A DNA stretch of 64,000 nt, from positions 29,139 through 93,138 of the forward strand of contig JAFZAZ010000005.1 of assembly GCA_017561985.1 (NCBI GenBank), given 5' to 3'. The notes under the pieces are model-generated. The model was not told the DNA's origin. It ran no database searches and worked only from the letters and a program-made list of their open reading frames with translations. The DNA is from Lachnospiraceae bacterium. GTDB taxonomy: Bacteria; Bacillota_A; Clostridia; Lachnospirales; Lachnospiraceae. Of this stretch, positions 8,041 through 17,086 are shown in pieces. Every line of letters begins with the position of its first letter. Position 1 is the stretch's first letter. The position numbers and the translations under genes are program-made.

Positions 8041-9535
8041 ACACACATTCGGATGCGGATTTGCCGAATCTCGAGAGAAACAATTCGTAAAAATCGGTGT
8101 TCGGCTTGAAGCGCTTTTCGAAGCCTGAGACAACAAGCCCGTCCATTTTCCGAAGGAACGGAAGGCTGTTCTTCTCATGGAGCGCAAAGAGTTCGCGCGG
8201 ATAGTTGCTGAGCGCATACACCGAAAGCCCCATCTCGTGCAGCTCGTCGAGCAGTGCGTCCGTCTCGGGGAACGGCTCCACAAAGCGCGTCATATCCGCA
8301 AAAAACAGTCGGATCTCACTCTCGAGGTCCGGTCTCTTCGCAACCGCGCGCCCGACCGCTTCGTCTTGCGTCATCACGCCTTCATCCATCTTCTGCCAGT
8401 CGGCCTTGAGAACGACTTCATTGCGGACAAACGCCCGCGCTTCCTCGCTCAATCCAAGCTCATCCATGTACTCCTCGGTGCGCAGCCGCAAAAGCACGCC
8501 TCCGAGATCGAACACGACCGTTGTGATCGGACGTCTCGCGTGGCTCTGTAACGCCGCCATGCACATCGCGTCCATCTCGTCGACCGCACTCTGCGGCGAG
8601 AGAAAGCGCACATCGTCTCCGAGCGCCATCACCCACGAGAGGAAGAACCGGCTCGGCACCGTGGAAAATGAAACGTCGTATTTTCCGTCCTCCGCTTTCC
8701 AGATCGAGAGGTCGCTTCCGAACATGTCGATGAACATGCCGATCTTCTTCTCGGGACAGAGCACGTGAACGCGCTCCTCCTCGCCGTCAAACATCTGGAA
8801 GCGCGCTTTCGCGTATCTCATCGGGTCGGACCGGCCGTTTCGCGCGGCCTCGGCGCCCTCGCGCCGCTCGTCGGTGACAACCACATTGCGCATCTTGTCG
8901 ACGCGGAATGTGCGCATACCGCCGTGTGCTCCGTCGTATGCTCCCAGATAGTAATTTCCGTTATTGTACGCAAGCCACCACGGACTTATGCTTCTGCGGA
9001 CACCCTCGCCGCGCGGCACAAGCTCTTTTTTTGCGTTCCACTGCAGGTATAAAAACTCGATCTGACGATTCTCACGGATGGCCGTCTGGATCGGGTCGAT
9101 ATTCGAATAGCCGTCGTCGTCCGTCTCGGTCGCGTGTTTGCTGATGTAGACCGTGCGGTTCAGCTGGCGGCGCTCATGCTCGCTTACCATGCTTTCGAAT
9201 TTGCCGATCAGCTCCTTTGCGCGCGCCTCGGTGACGAATTTGGAGGCAGCGACGGCGTCCGCAAGGATCTTGATGTCCGAGAGTGTCAGACCGCTTCCGA
9301 CCGCATAGTAGCGCACGTTTCCGCCGTCATGATAACGCTCGACCGTGATCGGCGAACCGAGCTCGTTGATCAGCGAGAGGTCGCGGTAAATGCTTTTCCG
9401 CTCCGCCGTGATATCGTAAGCGTCAAGCTTGTCGATCAGCTCCGGGACCGTAATCCCGTGCCCCTTCGACGTCGTCTCCTGAAGTATTTTCATGATGTAA
9501 TACAGCTTCAGTTTCTGATGCTCCGAGCGTGCCAT
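7907..9535 (-). CDS. WYL-domain transcription regulator fused to HAD hydrolase
   Basis: A 542-residue two-part protein. Residues ~8-65 form a winged helix with ITVPELIDKLDAYDI and the AERKSIYRDLSLINELG recognition region of DeoR/WYL regulators. Residues ~135-215 carry the WYL sensor domain (IEFLYLQW, PWWLAYNNGNYYLGAYD, RTFRVDKM), followed by a WCX-like extension. Residues 338-542 are a complete haloacid-dehalogenase-like hydrolase with motif I FDLGGVL (Asp343 as nucleophile), SNYP, the KRFKPNTDFY lysine and FIDDREDNI. HAD members with DxG in motif I include the YihX sugar-phosphatase type. GGAGG precedes the ATG by four bases. The open frame is unbroken, so the fusion is real unless the sequence has an error. 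Confidence 0.9.
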   Translation of the reverse strand: MARSEHQKLKLYYIMKILQETTSKGHGITVPELIDKLDAYDITAERKSIYRDLSLINELGSPITVERYHDGGNVRYYAVGSGLTLSDIKILADAVAASKFVTEARAKELIGKFESMVSEHERRQLNRTVYISKHATETDDDGYSNIDPIQTAIRENRQIEFLYLQWNAKKELVPRGEGVRRSISPWWLAYNNGNYYLGAYDGAHGGMRTFRVDKMRNVVVTDERREGAEAARNGRSDPMRYAKARFQMFDGEEERVHVLCPEKKIGMFIDMFGSDLSIWKAEDGKYDVSFSTVPSRFFLSWVMALGDDVRFLSPQSAVDEMDAMCMAALQSHARRPITTVVFDLGGVLLRLRTEEYMDELGLSEEARAFVRNEVVLKADWQKMDEGVMTQDEAVGRAVAKRPDLESEIRLFFADMTRFVEPFPETDALLDELHEMGLSVYALSNYPRELFALHEKNSLPFLRKMDGLVVSGFEKRFKPNTDFYELFLSRFGKSASECVFIDDREDNIRAAEAVGMHGISAADRLSGLAQLKAFLAAHPAVKK

Positions 9536-9552
9536 ACTTCCTCCGTAAAATA

Positions 9553-9579
9553 CTGGCTGCATGAATCTCATGCAGCCAG
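9553..9579 (-). terminator. Hairpin upstream of the WYL-HAD gene
   Basis: A perfect 12-base stem (CTGGCTGCATGA with TCATGCAGCCAG) and a three-base loop, followed on the minus strand by TATTTTA. It sits 28 bases after the stop of the membrane-protein gene and 18 bases before the WYL-HAD start. It could end the first transcript or act as an attenuator. Confidence 0.6.
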
Positions 9580-9607
9580 CTCATGTCTTCCGGTTTGTAA
9601 ATTTTTA

Positions 9608-10438
9608 TCAGGTGGGCAGCTTGATGTCCTTCATCGCCTCGCGAAGATCTCCGTATGCAACTCCGACAAACGCAATGCCGATCAGGCATGCGACAATGCC
9701 GAGCACCATGCAGATCCAGCGCTGTTTCTGGTACGAGCGAAGCGCTACATACGCGCCCATCACGATTGCCAGCACCTGGAAAATGAACCACTCGCTGAAC
9801 GGGATTCCCATTCCCGCAAACACGAGCGAGAAAATTGCGAACGTGCTCTCCAGTCCGAGGTCTTCCTGATCATGCTTCATCAGGTCGACATCCAGGACGG
9901 CTGCCGGATCCTTCTTGAGCTCTTCGGGAGTCTTCTTGCGGTGGACGTCGCTGATGACTTCCTCCAGCCAGTTTCCGAACTCTCCCTTCAGGCTCTTGTG
10001 GATCAGCTCCAACTCCTTGGGATCCTCGATCGGAAGGATATCCTTTACCATCAGCACGAACCGCATGTTCGTCAGAATGGGATCCTCCGCATCCCCCTTC
10101 TCGTCCAGACTTCCGAACGAGACGTACATGTCATGCTCGCCGTCGTCCGGCCACATGAAGTACTTTTCAATTATGCCGCGCAGACGGTTGGAAAGGGAAG
10201 ACAGGTACTTTCGTACCGTATCTTTCTTCATATCGGCATTCAGGTCACGGAACGAAAGAACCTCACCGTTCCACATAGCCGCCATATGAATCTGCACCGC
10301 ATTCTTTTTCTGCGAAAGCGGACTCACAACCATCTCCAGCGTATCACCGCCGATGATGAACTGCTCGTGAGGCCACGCAGTACCGAAGAACATATCCCTC
10401 GGCATCGCACACTGTCCCATTACCACCTTTACACTCAT
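9608..10438 (-). CDS. Uncharacterised membrane protein
   Basis: A 276-residue protein. The N-terminal ~190 residues are soluble and contain repeated acidic-basic segments (for example WNGEVLSFRDLNADMKK and a run ending in KYFMWPDD). Three hydrophobic stretches near residues 195-275 (FAIFSLVFAGMGIPF, FIFQVLAIVMGAYVAL, WICMVLGIVACLIGIAFVGVAY) predict two or three C-terminal membrane helices, so the bulk probably faces the cytoplasm. No signal peptide and no family recognised. The start at 10438 is chosen from AGGAG nine bases upstream. It lies directly before the WYL-HAD gene with a hairpin between; a link between the two is possible but unproven. Confidence 0.75.
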   Translation of the reverse strand: MSVKVVMGQCAMPRDMFFGTAWPHEQFIIGGDTLEMVVSPLSQKKNAVQIHMAAMWNGEVLSFRDLNADMKKDTVRKYLSSLSNRLRGIIEKYFMWPDDGEHDMYVSFGSLDEKGDAEDPILTNMRFVLMVKDILPIEDPKELELIHKSLKGEFGNWLEEVISDVHRKKTPEELKKDPAAVLDVDLMKHDQEDLGLESTFAIFSLVFAGMGIPFSEWFIFQVLAIVMGAYVALRSYQKQRWICMVLGIVACLIGIAFVGVAYGDLREAMKDIKLPT

Positions 10439-10610
10439 ATCTCCACTCTCCTCTGCTCCGGCACGGATTTCAACCCGCAAACGCCGGTTCGCTATATTTG
10501 TATTGTATATTGAAAAATGTCAAAAATCAAGTAAAAAAAGCCGTGACAAACCGATATTTCACGGGCATTTTCCGAGGGATGGATAACGGCTGTTCGGGGC
10601 GCAAAAAGGG

Positions 10611-10639
10611 TTGACATCTCCATCCGATTTTATTACAAT
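10611..10639 (+). promoter_or_regulatory. Promoter of the aconitase-icd operon
   Basis: A perfect TTGACA (10611-10616) and TACAAT (10634-10639) with a 17-base spacer, followed 41 bases later by the aconitase start. The 242-base gap before it also holds one GGAAAATG-type octamer at 10566-10573; no operator is evident. Confidence 0.85.
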
Positions 10640-10680
10640 TAAATCCGTATGTGCATTTGTACGAAAGAAGGAGAATTTCT

Positions 10681-12939
10681 ATGCGTGAAACCACTTGTGT
10701 AACCCTGCAGGAAGGCGGCATTTTCCTTGTAAACGGCGTTCCGTCGAAGGAGGCTCCCATCTCTGCGGCCGAGGCGAAGAAACAGACCATCGCCTACGGT
10801 ATTCTGTCTGCCCACAACACTTCGGGCAACGACGAAGCACTGAAGATAAAGTTCGACTCGATGGTGTCGCACGACATCACCTACGTCGGCATCATTCAGA
10901 CGGCGCGTGCCAGCGGACTCACCGAGTTCCCGCTTCCCTACGCCATGACGAACTGCCACAACTCGCTCTGCGCTGTCGGCGGCACGATCAATGAGGACGA
11001 TCACGTCTTCGGTCTCTCCGCAGCAAAGAAGTTCGGCGGCATCTATGTTCCGGCGAACCAGAGCGTCATCCACTCCTACGCCCGCGAGGAGCTGACCGCA
11101 TGCGGCAACATGATCCTCGGCTCCGACTCGCACACCAGATACGGTGCGCTCGGCACGATGGGCGTCGGCGAGGGCGGTCCCGAGCTCGTTAAGCAGCTTC
11201 TCAACAACACCTGGGATCTCAACATGCCCGAGGTTGTTCTCGTATATGTAACCGGCAAGCCGAAGCGCGGTATCGGTCCTCACGACATCGCTCTTGCTCT
11301 TGTCAAGGAGACGTTTGCAAACGGCTTTGTCAAGAACCGCGTGCTCGAGTTCACCGGTCCCGGACTTGCAAACCTTCCGATCGACTTCCGCAACGGCATC
11401 GACGTCATGACGACGGAGACGACCTGCCTCTCCTCCATCTGGGAGACCGACGAGATCACGAAGGGCCACTACGTTGCACATGAGCGTGCCGATAAGTACA
11501 AGAAGCTCGCTCCCGGCGCATGCGCTTACTACGACCGCTTCATCACGATCGACCTCGACAAGGCCGAGTCGATGATCGCTCTTCCGTTCCATCCTTCCAA
11601 CGCTTACACGATCCACGAGTTCGTTGCAAACGCGGACGAAATCCTCGCAGGTGTTGAGGCTGAGGCGGCCGCAAAATTCAAAGGACATCACTATGACCTC
11701 CGCAGCAAGGTTCGCGACGGCAAAGTATACGCGGACCAGGGCGTTATCGCCGGCTGCTCGGGCGGTCTGTTCGACAATATCGACGAAGCTGCGGCTATTC
11801 TTGAGAACAGCTCCTGCGGCAACGGTTATTTTTCGCTCAACGTGTATCCGACGAGCGTTCCGGTAAGCCTGGAGCTCACGAAGATCGGCGCTACCGCTTC
11901 GCTTCTCAAGGCCGGAGCAATCATTAAGCCGTCCTTCTGCGGACCTTGCTTCGGTGCAGGTGACGTTCCCGCCAACGACGGTCTTTCGATCCGCCACACG
12001 ACGAGAAACTTCCCGAACCGCGAGGGTTCGAAGCCTTCCGACGGTCAGCTCTGCGGCGTTGCATTGATGGATGCGAGAAGCATCGCTGCAACCGCAGCAA
12101 ACGGCGGCGTGATCACCGCGGCAACGGACATCGAGTACGAGGTTCCGAACCACGAGTATCACTTTGACAAGACCGTTTATACGAACCGCATCTACTACGG
12201 CTACGGCAAAGCTGACAAGAACGCCGAGCTCATTCTCGGACCGAACATCACCGACTGGCCGAAGATGGAGGCTCTCACCGACAACATGCTCGTTGAGCTC
12301 GCCGCTGTCATCCGCGATCCCGTCACCACGACCGACGAGTTGATCCCTTCCGGTGAGACCAGTTCGTACCGCAGCAATCCGCTTCGTCTTTCGGAGTTTG
12401 CTCTCTCCCGCCGCGTGCCCGAGTACGTCGGAAGAAGCAAGGCAATCCACACGCTCGACCTCGAGCGTCTCGCCGGAAAAGCTCCCGCAAAGCTTGTCGA
12501 CGTTCTCTCTCACTTCGGTGACGCGAACGAACTTCTTGCAAACACCCAGTTCGGTTCCTGCGTATTCGCAAACCGTCCCGGCGACGGCTCCGCACGCGAG
12601 CAGGCTGCTTCCTGCCAGAAGGTTCTCGGCGGCTACGCAAACATCTGCTACGAATATGCGACCAAACGTTACAGAAGCAACTGCATCAACTGGGGTATCC
12701 TTCCGTTCACGCTTCCGGAGGGCGCTGATTTTCCGTATGAGGAGGGCGATTTCGTCTTCATCCCCGACGTTCGTGCAAAGATCGCCGCAGGCGAGGAAAC
12801 CTTCGCTGCGAAGGTGCTTTCGAAGAACGGTTCCGTATCGGACATCACACTCTGCATCCGCGGCCTGACCGACGAGGAGAAGACGATCATCCTCGACGGC
12901 TGCCTGATCAACTACTATGCGGAGCAGAACAAGCGCTAA
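10681..12939 (+). CDS. Aconitate hydratase family protein
   Basis: A 752-residue cytoplasmic iron-sulfur hydro-lyase of the aconitase superfamily, expected to interconvert citrate and isocitrate. Substrate-site segments GSDSHTRYGALGTMGVGEGG and HNTSGN are present. Cluster cysteines lie in AGCSGG (~residue 356) and CGPC (~residue 420). The C-terminal swivel domain has SIRHTTRNFPNREG and GVALMDARSIAATAANGG. The type is the long clostridial 'hydratase' and differs from AcnA or AcnB, so related substrates cannot be excluded. It starts at 10681 (AGAAGGAG eight bases upstream). icd follows after 35 bases, which supports the aconitase reading: the two form 2-oxoglutarate for glutamate synthesis. No citrate synthase is nearby. 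Confidence 0.88.
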   Translation: MRETTCVTLQEGGIFLVNGVPSKEAPISAAEAKKQTIAYGILSAHNTSGNDEALKIKFDSMVSHDITYVGIIQTARASGLTEFPLPYAMTNCHNSLCAVGGTINEDDHVFGLSAAKKFGGIYVPANQSVIHSYAREELTACGNMILGSDSHTRYGALGTMGVGEGGPELVKQLLNNTWDLNMPEVVLVYVTGKPKRGIGPHDIALALVKETFANGFVKNRVLEFTGPGLANLPIDFRNGIDVMTTETTCLSSIWETDEITKGHYVAHERADKYKKLAPGACAYYDRFITIDLDKAESMIALPFHPSNAYTIHEFVANADEILAGVEAEAAAKFKGHHYDLRSKVRDGKVYADQGVIAGCSGGLFDNIDEAAAILENSSCGNGYFSLNVYPTSVPVSLELTKIGATASLLKAGAIIKPSFCGPCFGAGDVPANDGLSIRHTTRNFPNREGSKPSDGQLCGVALMDARSIAATAANGGVITAATDIEYEVPNHEYHFDKTVYTNRIYYGYGKADKNAELILGPNITDWPKMEALTDNMLVELAAVIRDPVTTTDELIPSGETSSYRSNPLRLSEFALSRRVPEYVGRSKAIHTLDLERLAGKAPAKLVDVLSHFGDANELLANTQFGSCVFANRPGDGSAREQAASCQKVLGGYANICYEYATKRYRSNCINWGILPFTLPEGADFPYEEGDFVFIPDVRAKIAAGEETFAAKVLSKNGSVSDITLCIRGLTDEEKTIILDGCLINYYAEQNKR

Positions 12940-12974
12940 ATAACACCGACTAATTTTAGCAAGGAGATACAACC

Positions 12975-14192
12975 ATGAACAAGATTCAGATGACCACGCC
13001 GCTCGTCGAGATGGACGGCGACGAAATGACCCGAATCCTTTGGAAAATGATCAAGGACGAGCTCATCCTCCCCTTCGTTGACCTGAAGACGGAATACTAT
13101 GACCTCGGTCTTGTCAAGCGTGAAGAGACGAAAGACCAGATCACCTGGGATGCCGGCAACGCCACGAAGAAGTACGGTGTGGCCGTAAAATGCGCAACGA
13201 TAACGCCGAACGCTCAGCGCGTCACCGAGTACAATCTCTCGCAGATGTGGAAGAGCCCGAACGGCACGATCCGTGCGATCCTCGACGGTACTGTCTTCCG
13301 CGCTCCCATCATGATCGATTCGGTCAAGCCGAACGTTCGCAGCTGGGAGAAGCCCATCACGATCGCTCGTCACGCATACGGCGATGTTTACAAGAACACC
13401 GAGTTCCGCATTCCCTGCAAGGGCAAGGCTGAGCTTGTGTTCACGGGTGAGGACGGAACCGAGTTTCGCGAGACGATCTACGATTTCGAGTGCCCCGGCG
13501 TTCTTCAGGGTATGTACAACAAGGATACGTCCATCGAGTCCTTCGCGCGCAGCTGCTTTGAGTACGCTCTCTCGGTCAAGCAGGATCTGTGGTTTTCCAC
13601 CAAGGACACCATCAGCAAAAAGTACGATCACCGTTTCAAAGATATCTTCCAGGAGATCTACGACAACGAATACAAGGAGAAGTTCGAAGCCGAAGGCATC
13701 ACTTACTTCTACACGCTGATCGACGACGCCGTAGCGCGTGTCATCCGTTCCAAAGGCGGTTTCATCTGGGCGTGCAAGAACTACGATGGCGATGTCATGA
13801 GCGATATGGTCAGCACCGCTTTCGGTTCCCTCGCCATGATGACGAGCGTTCTCGTAAGCCCCGACGGAAACTTTGAGTACGAGGCTGCACACGGCACCGT
13901 AACGCGCCACTACTACCGTTACCTCAAGGGCGAGGAGACCTCCACGAACCCTGTAGCAACGATCTTCGCATGGTCCGGTGCTCTCCGCAAGCGCGGTGAG
14001 AAGGACGGTCTTGCCGACCTCGTCCGCTACGCAGACTGCCTTGAAAGCGCGGTTCTCAAGACTCTCAACGACGGCATTATGACCAAGGACCTCGCAGGTC
14101 TTGTGAGCGAAGGATACTCTTCTGTCTCCGTAAACTCCGCAGACTTCATCGCAGCGATCCGTGAGCGTCTTGCGGCAATGCTTGAGGCTTAA
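12975..14192 (+). CDS. icd: NADP-dependent isocitrate dehydrogenase
   Basis: A 405-residue homodimeric enzyme converting isocitrate, NADP and a divalent metal to 2-oxoglutarate, CO2 and NADPH. It is of the eukaryotic-like type II family: MDGDEMTRILW at residue 13, TITPNAQRVTEY, the isocitrate site SPNGTIRAILDGTVFR, metal aspartates in YDGDVMSDM, and the NADP loop AAHGTVTRHYYR. Length matches the family. AAGGAG lies nine bases before the ATG. It is transcribed with aconitase from the promoter at 10.6 kb and ends at a strong terminator. Confidence 0.95.
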   Translation: MNKIQMTTPLVEMDGDEMTRILWKMIKDELILPFVDLKTEYYDLGLVKREETKDQITWDAGNATKKYGVAVKCATITPNAQRVTEYNLSQMWKSPNGTIRAILDGTVFRAPIMIDSVKPNVRSWEKPITIARHAYGDVYKNTEFRIPCKGKAELVFTGEDGTEFRETIYDFECPGVLQGMYNKDTSIESFARSCFEYALSVKQDLWFSTKDTISKKYDHRFKDIFQEIYDNEYKEKFEAEGITYFYTLIDDAVARVIRSKGGFIWACKNYDGDVMSDMVSTAFGSLAMMTSVLVSPDGNFEYEAAHGTVTRHYYRYLKGEETSTNPVATIFAWSGALRKRGEKDGLADLVRYADCLESAVLKTLNDGIMTKDLAGLVSEGYSSVSVNSADFIAAIRERLAAMLEA

Positions 14193-14245
14193 GTTACACA
14201 GCCGACACGAAGCACTGCTGTTATAATTTCAAAAAACGACAACAC

Positions 14246-14283
14246 AAAATGAGCGAGGCCCTCTCGGGTCCCGCTCATTTTTC
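14246..14283 (+). terminator. Terminator of the aconitase-icd operon
   Basis: An AAAATGAGCG stem pairs with CGCTCATTTT, with an inner GGCCCTC/GGGTCC segment, followed by TTTTT. Being A-rich on the other side it may also stop the convergent ABC operon that ends at 14342. Confidence 0.82.
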
Positions 14284-14341
14284 GTATTCATAATCTCAAT
14301 CGATGCATTCCGAAGTTCGTCTCTTCACATTTCGAACTTCA

Positions 14342-17086
14342 TCAGATATCGTACTTCGCCAGGATCTCGCTCGGTGTCTTCCGAAGCAGCGCGATCAGCG
14401 GAATCATGCCCGCAACAATGCAGATCACGTACAGAAGCGCCACCAGGATGAACGCCATCCAGATCGGATAGTAAAGCGGAAGCAGGCTGCTCGCGTTTGC
14501 CAGGTACCGCACCAAAATACTCGCGAACAGATACCCGATCATAACACTGAGCGTCACGACAACACCCGTCTCTATCACAAAGCGGAACAGAATATTTTTC
14601 TTCGACGCACCGATCGCACGATAGATACCGATCTCGCGGTAGCGACTCATAAACGTCGACTTCATGATGAAGTACATGCACACGCAAAGGAATCCGAGAA
14701 CGCACAGCCAGATGATTGCCAGCGTAACTGTGGAATCCTTCGCAGGCCGGAACAATATTTCGAACCGGTCTTCGGGTGTGTAAATCGGCTGCAGGCCCTT
14801 AAGCTCTTCACTTCCCACGTAATACAATGCTTCTTCCGACGGAACCACATCCGAAAAATGACTCTCGAGATACGCTTTTGTCTTGTCCGGGTCAACCGAA
14901 TGAAGCTGATAATACGGCGTTGTGGCACTATAACCGACATCCGAACTCTTCCCGCCGATCGGCAACAACACGTTGTCGCCGTCGTAGTAATTCTGCAGTC
15001 TTGCGCTCGTAGGACCGATCACGCGAAAAGCTTCCCGGTAATCCTGCGCATTCATTACGATCACTTTGTGCTGCATATCCAGGAATCTATCTTCTCTGTC
15101 ACGATAAGCAAGGCGCCCTTCCGTGCGAAGATGCTTTCGAAGTTCTACGCGAAGCGCGTCCTTCGGGTCTTCATCCGGATTTATTTCCGGATCATCGTCC
15201 TCTTCCGCATTGTAACTGATATCGTAATAGCTCTTCACCTTAACTTTGATTCCGTTGATGACAAGCTCTTCACCGACCGAAAGCTCGTAAAAGCTTTCTA
15301 CGTTTCTACTGTGATTTACACGTATCACCGCGATTTCGCCGGGTTCCAGATTAAAGTATCCGTCCATATCCTTAGATACGTTGTTGAGATTGAAATAAGA
15401 GTAATACATATTGCTCAGCGCCATCTGGTAATCACTGACATAGCCCGCAATCTCATCGGATTCAACGATGCCGACAACCTTCTTCGAAGTGAGGCTGAAC
15501 GCCTCCATCATATTGCACTGCATTCCGATCAGCTTATCGTAATTGTCGATGTATTTATACGGCGTGTCCTTGAGAAGCAGGTCCGCGATGCGGGTCGTGA
15601 TGATCATCTCATCGTCCTGCAATTCACCGCCGCGTCCCGCAACCACATTCGCGTCTCTCACCATCGTATCAGCAAAAAGAGCAATCTCCCTGCTGATCGA
15701 CTGCTGACTGCTGAAACCGTCGTAAGCAAGGCCGCTCGACTCAAACTTCGCAAGTTTGAACTCCACCTTCTTGTCTCCGACCGCCTCGTCCGCTCCGTAA
15801 GGATCTGCGTCGAGCCATGTTATCTCATAACTGTCGATGCCTGATTCCGGATCCGCAGCCGCCTCTTTTATACGCTCGGAAATGTCCTTTATGGATGCAG
15901 CAAGAAAGAATACATTCTCGTTATAGCAATCCTTAATGGCCGAATACTCACGCACCGCGCGACCAAAGATCGCCGTGAGGAACACAAGCGTCGCTCCGAA
16001 GAGAGCCAGACAGTTGCGCAGACGCTTCTTGCCCTTCTTCTGCATCATGGACTTGTAGTTGCTGCGGTATCCGCTCTTCACGGAGTTCTTGAAATTGAAC
16101 AATTTTCCGTACTCGGAGCCCTCAAACGGCGGGAGCTCCTCCATCGTAAAATCGGAATCCCTCTTCTGCTTTTGCTCTCTGGCCTCATAGACGCCCTCGC
16201 GCAGTTTCACCTCGCTGTTCTCGTCGAGGACCGTCACCTTCGGCGTGTCGATCTTTAAGAACATGCGTCCGTTGTGATTGACAACCGTGATACGGATCGG
16301 CTCTTCCGGCTGCTCGCCGTAATAACGGACATCGGTCTTTCCGTTGTCGGAGATTGTCTCTTCGAGCTCTCCGAGGAAAATGTCATTCTTGTCGCGTGCA
16401 ACGTATCCTGCCGCACCCGTATTTTCCCGAGCTCCGATGACACGGCCGTCGCGAAGCTCGATCACCTTGTCGCAGTAGAAATCCACAAGGTTGGCCTCGT
16501 GCGTAACTAAAAGCACAAGGTGTTCCTTTGAGATCTCCTTGAGGATATCCATGACGAGGATGGTGTTGCTCTCGTCGAGGTTACCCGTAGGCTCGTCGGC
16601 AAGGATCACGCGCGGATTCTTGACGATCGCACGCGCGATGGCTACGCGCTGCTGCTGACCGCCGGAGAGCGTGTCGGGCAGACGCTTTGCAAACTTCTCC
16701 ATTCCGACGTTTGCAAGCGCGGCATTGACGCGGGCCTTGATCATCTCCTCGTCCTTCATACCGCAAAGGCGAAGCGCGTCGGCAACATTTTCCGCAACGG
16801 TCTCCTCGCGGTTTAAGTTGTAGTTCTGGAAGATCATTCCGATCTCGCGGTTGCGGACGATGTCATTGCCCGGGCGCATCTCGTCTTCATTGACATTGAT
16901 CACTCCGGAGTTGACGGTGTCGAGACCTCCGATCACGTTGAGGAGTGTTGTCTTTCCGCAGCCGCTCGGTCCGAAGATCGCAACCATTCCGCTGTCGGGA
17001 AGCTCTAATGACACGTCGTCGATGACATGAATCTCATTTTGCTTGCCCTTGTAATAATACTTGTGCAGGTCTGTAAGACGTATCAT
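14342..17086 (-). CDS. ABC transporter ATPase-permease, long type (copy 2)
   Basis: A 914-residue fusion of ATPase and MacB/FtsX-type permease. The ATPase (residues 1-230) has Walker [10 protein letters not shown], signature LSGGQQQR and Walker [13 protein letters not shown] beta-rich soluble linker (~240-350) contains [20 protein letters not shown] first membrane helix (~365-390) is followed by ~380 residues outside the membrane, then three more helices (~775-797, 825-850, 865-890) and the tail [13 protein letters not shown]. Such mechanotransmission transporters expel lipids or peptides or work on envelope proteins; the substrate is unknown. Its ATG overlaps the stop of the short-type gene (ATGA), so the two probably form a heterodimer. 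No two-component system or fusion protein is near. Confidence 0.9.
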   Translation of the reverse strand: MIRLTDLHKYYYKGKQNEIHVIDDVSLELPDSGMVAIFGPSGCGKTTLLNVIGGLDTVNSGVINVNEDEMRPGNDIVRNREIGMIFQNYNLNREETVAENVADALRLCGMKDEEMIKARVNAALANVGMEKFAKRLPDTLSGGQQQRVAIARAIVKNPRVILADEPTGNLDESNTILVMDILKEISKEHLVLLVTHEANLVDFYCDKVIELRDGRVIGARENTGAAGYVARDKNDIFLGELEETISDNGKTDVRYYGEQPEEPIRITVVNHNGRMFLKIDTPKVTVLDENSEVKLREGVYEAREQKQKRDSDFTMEELPPFEGSEYGKLFNFKNSVKSGYRSNYKSMMQKKGKKRLRNCLALFGATLVFLTAIFGRAVREYSAIKDCYNENVFFLAASIKDISERIKEAAADPESGIDSYEITWLDADPYGADEAVGDKKVEFKLAKFESSGLAYDGFSSQQSISREIALFADTMVRDANVVAGRGGELQDDEMIITTRIADLLLKDTPYKYIDNYDKLIGMQCNMMEAFSLTSKKVVGIVESDEIAGYVSDYQMALSNMYYSYFNLNNVSKDMDGYFNLEPGEIAVIRVNHSRNVESFYELSVGEELVINGIKVKVKSYYDISYNAEEDDDPEINPDEDPKDALRVELRKHLRTEGRLAYRDREDRFLDMQHKVIVMNAQDYREAFRVIGPTSARLQNYYDGDNVLLPIGGKSSDVGYSATTPYYQLHSVDPDKTKAYLESHFSDVVPSEEALYYVGSEELKGLQPIYTPEDRFEILFRPAKDSTVTLAIIWLCVLGFLCVCMYFIMKSTFMSRYREIGIYRAIGASKKNILFRFVIETGVVVTLSVMIGYLFASILVRYLANASSLLPLYYPIWMAFILVALLYVICIVAGMIPLIALLRKTPSEILAKYDI

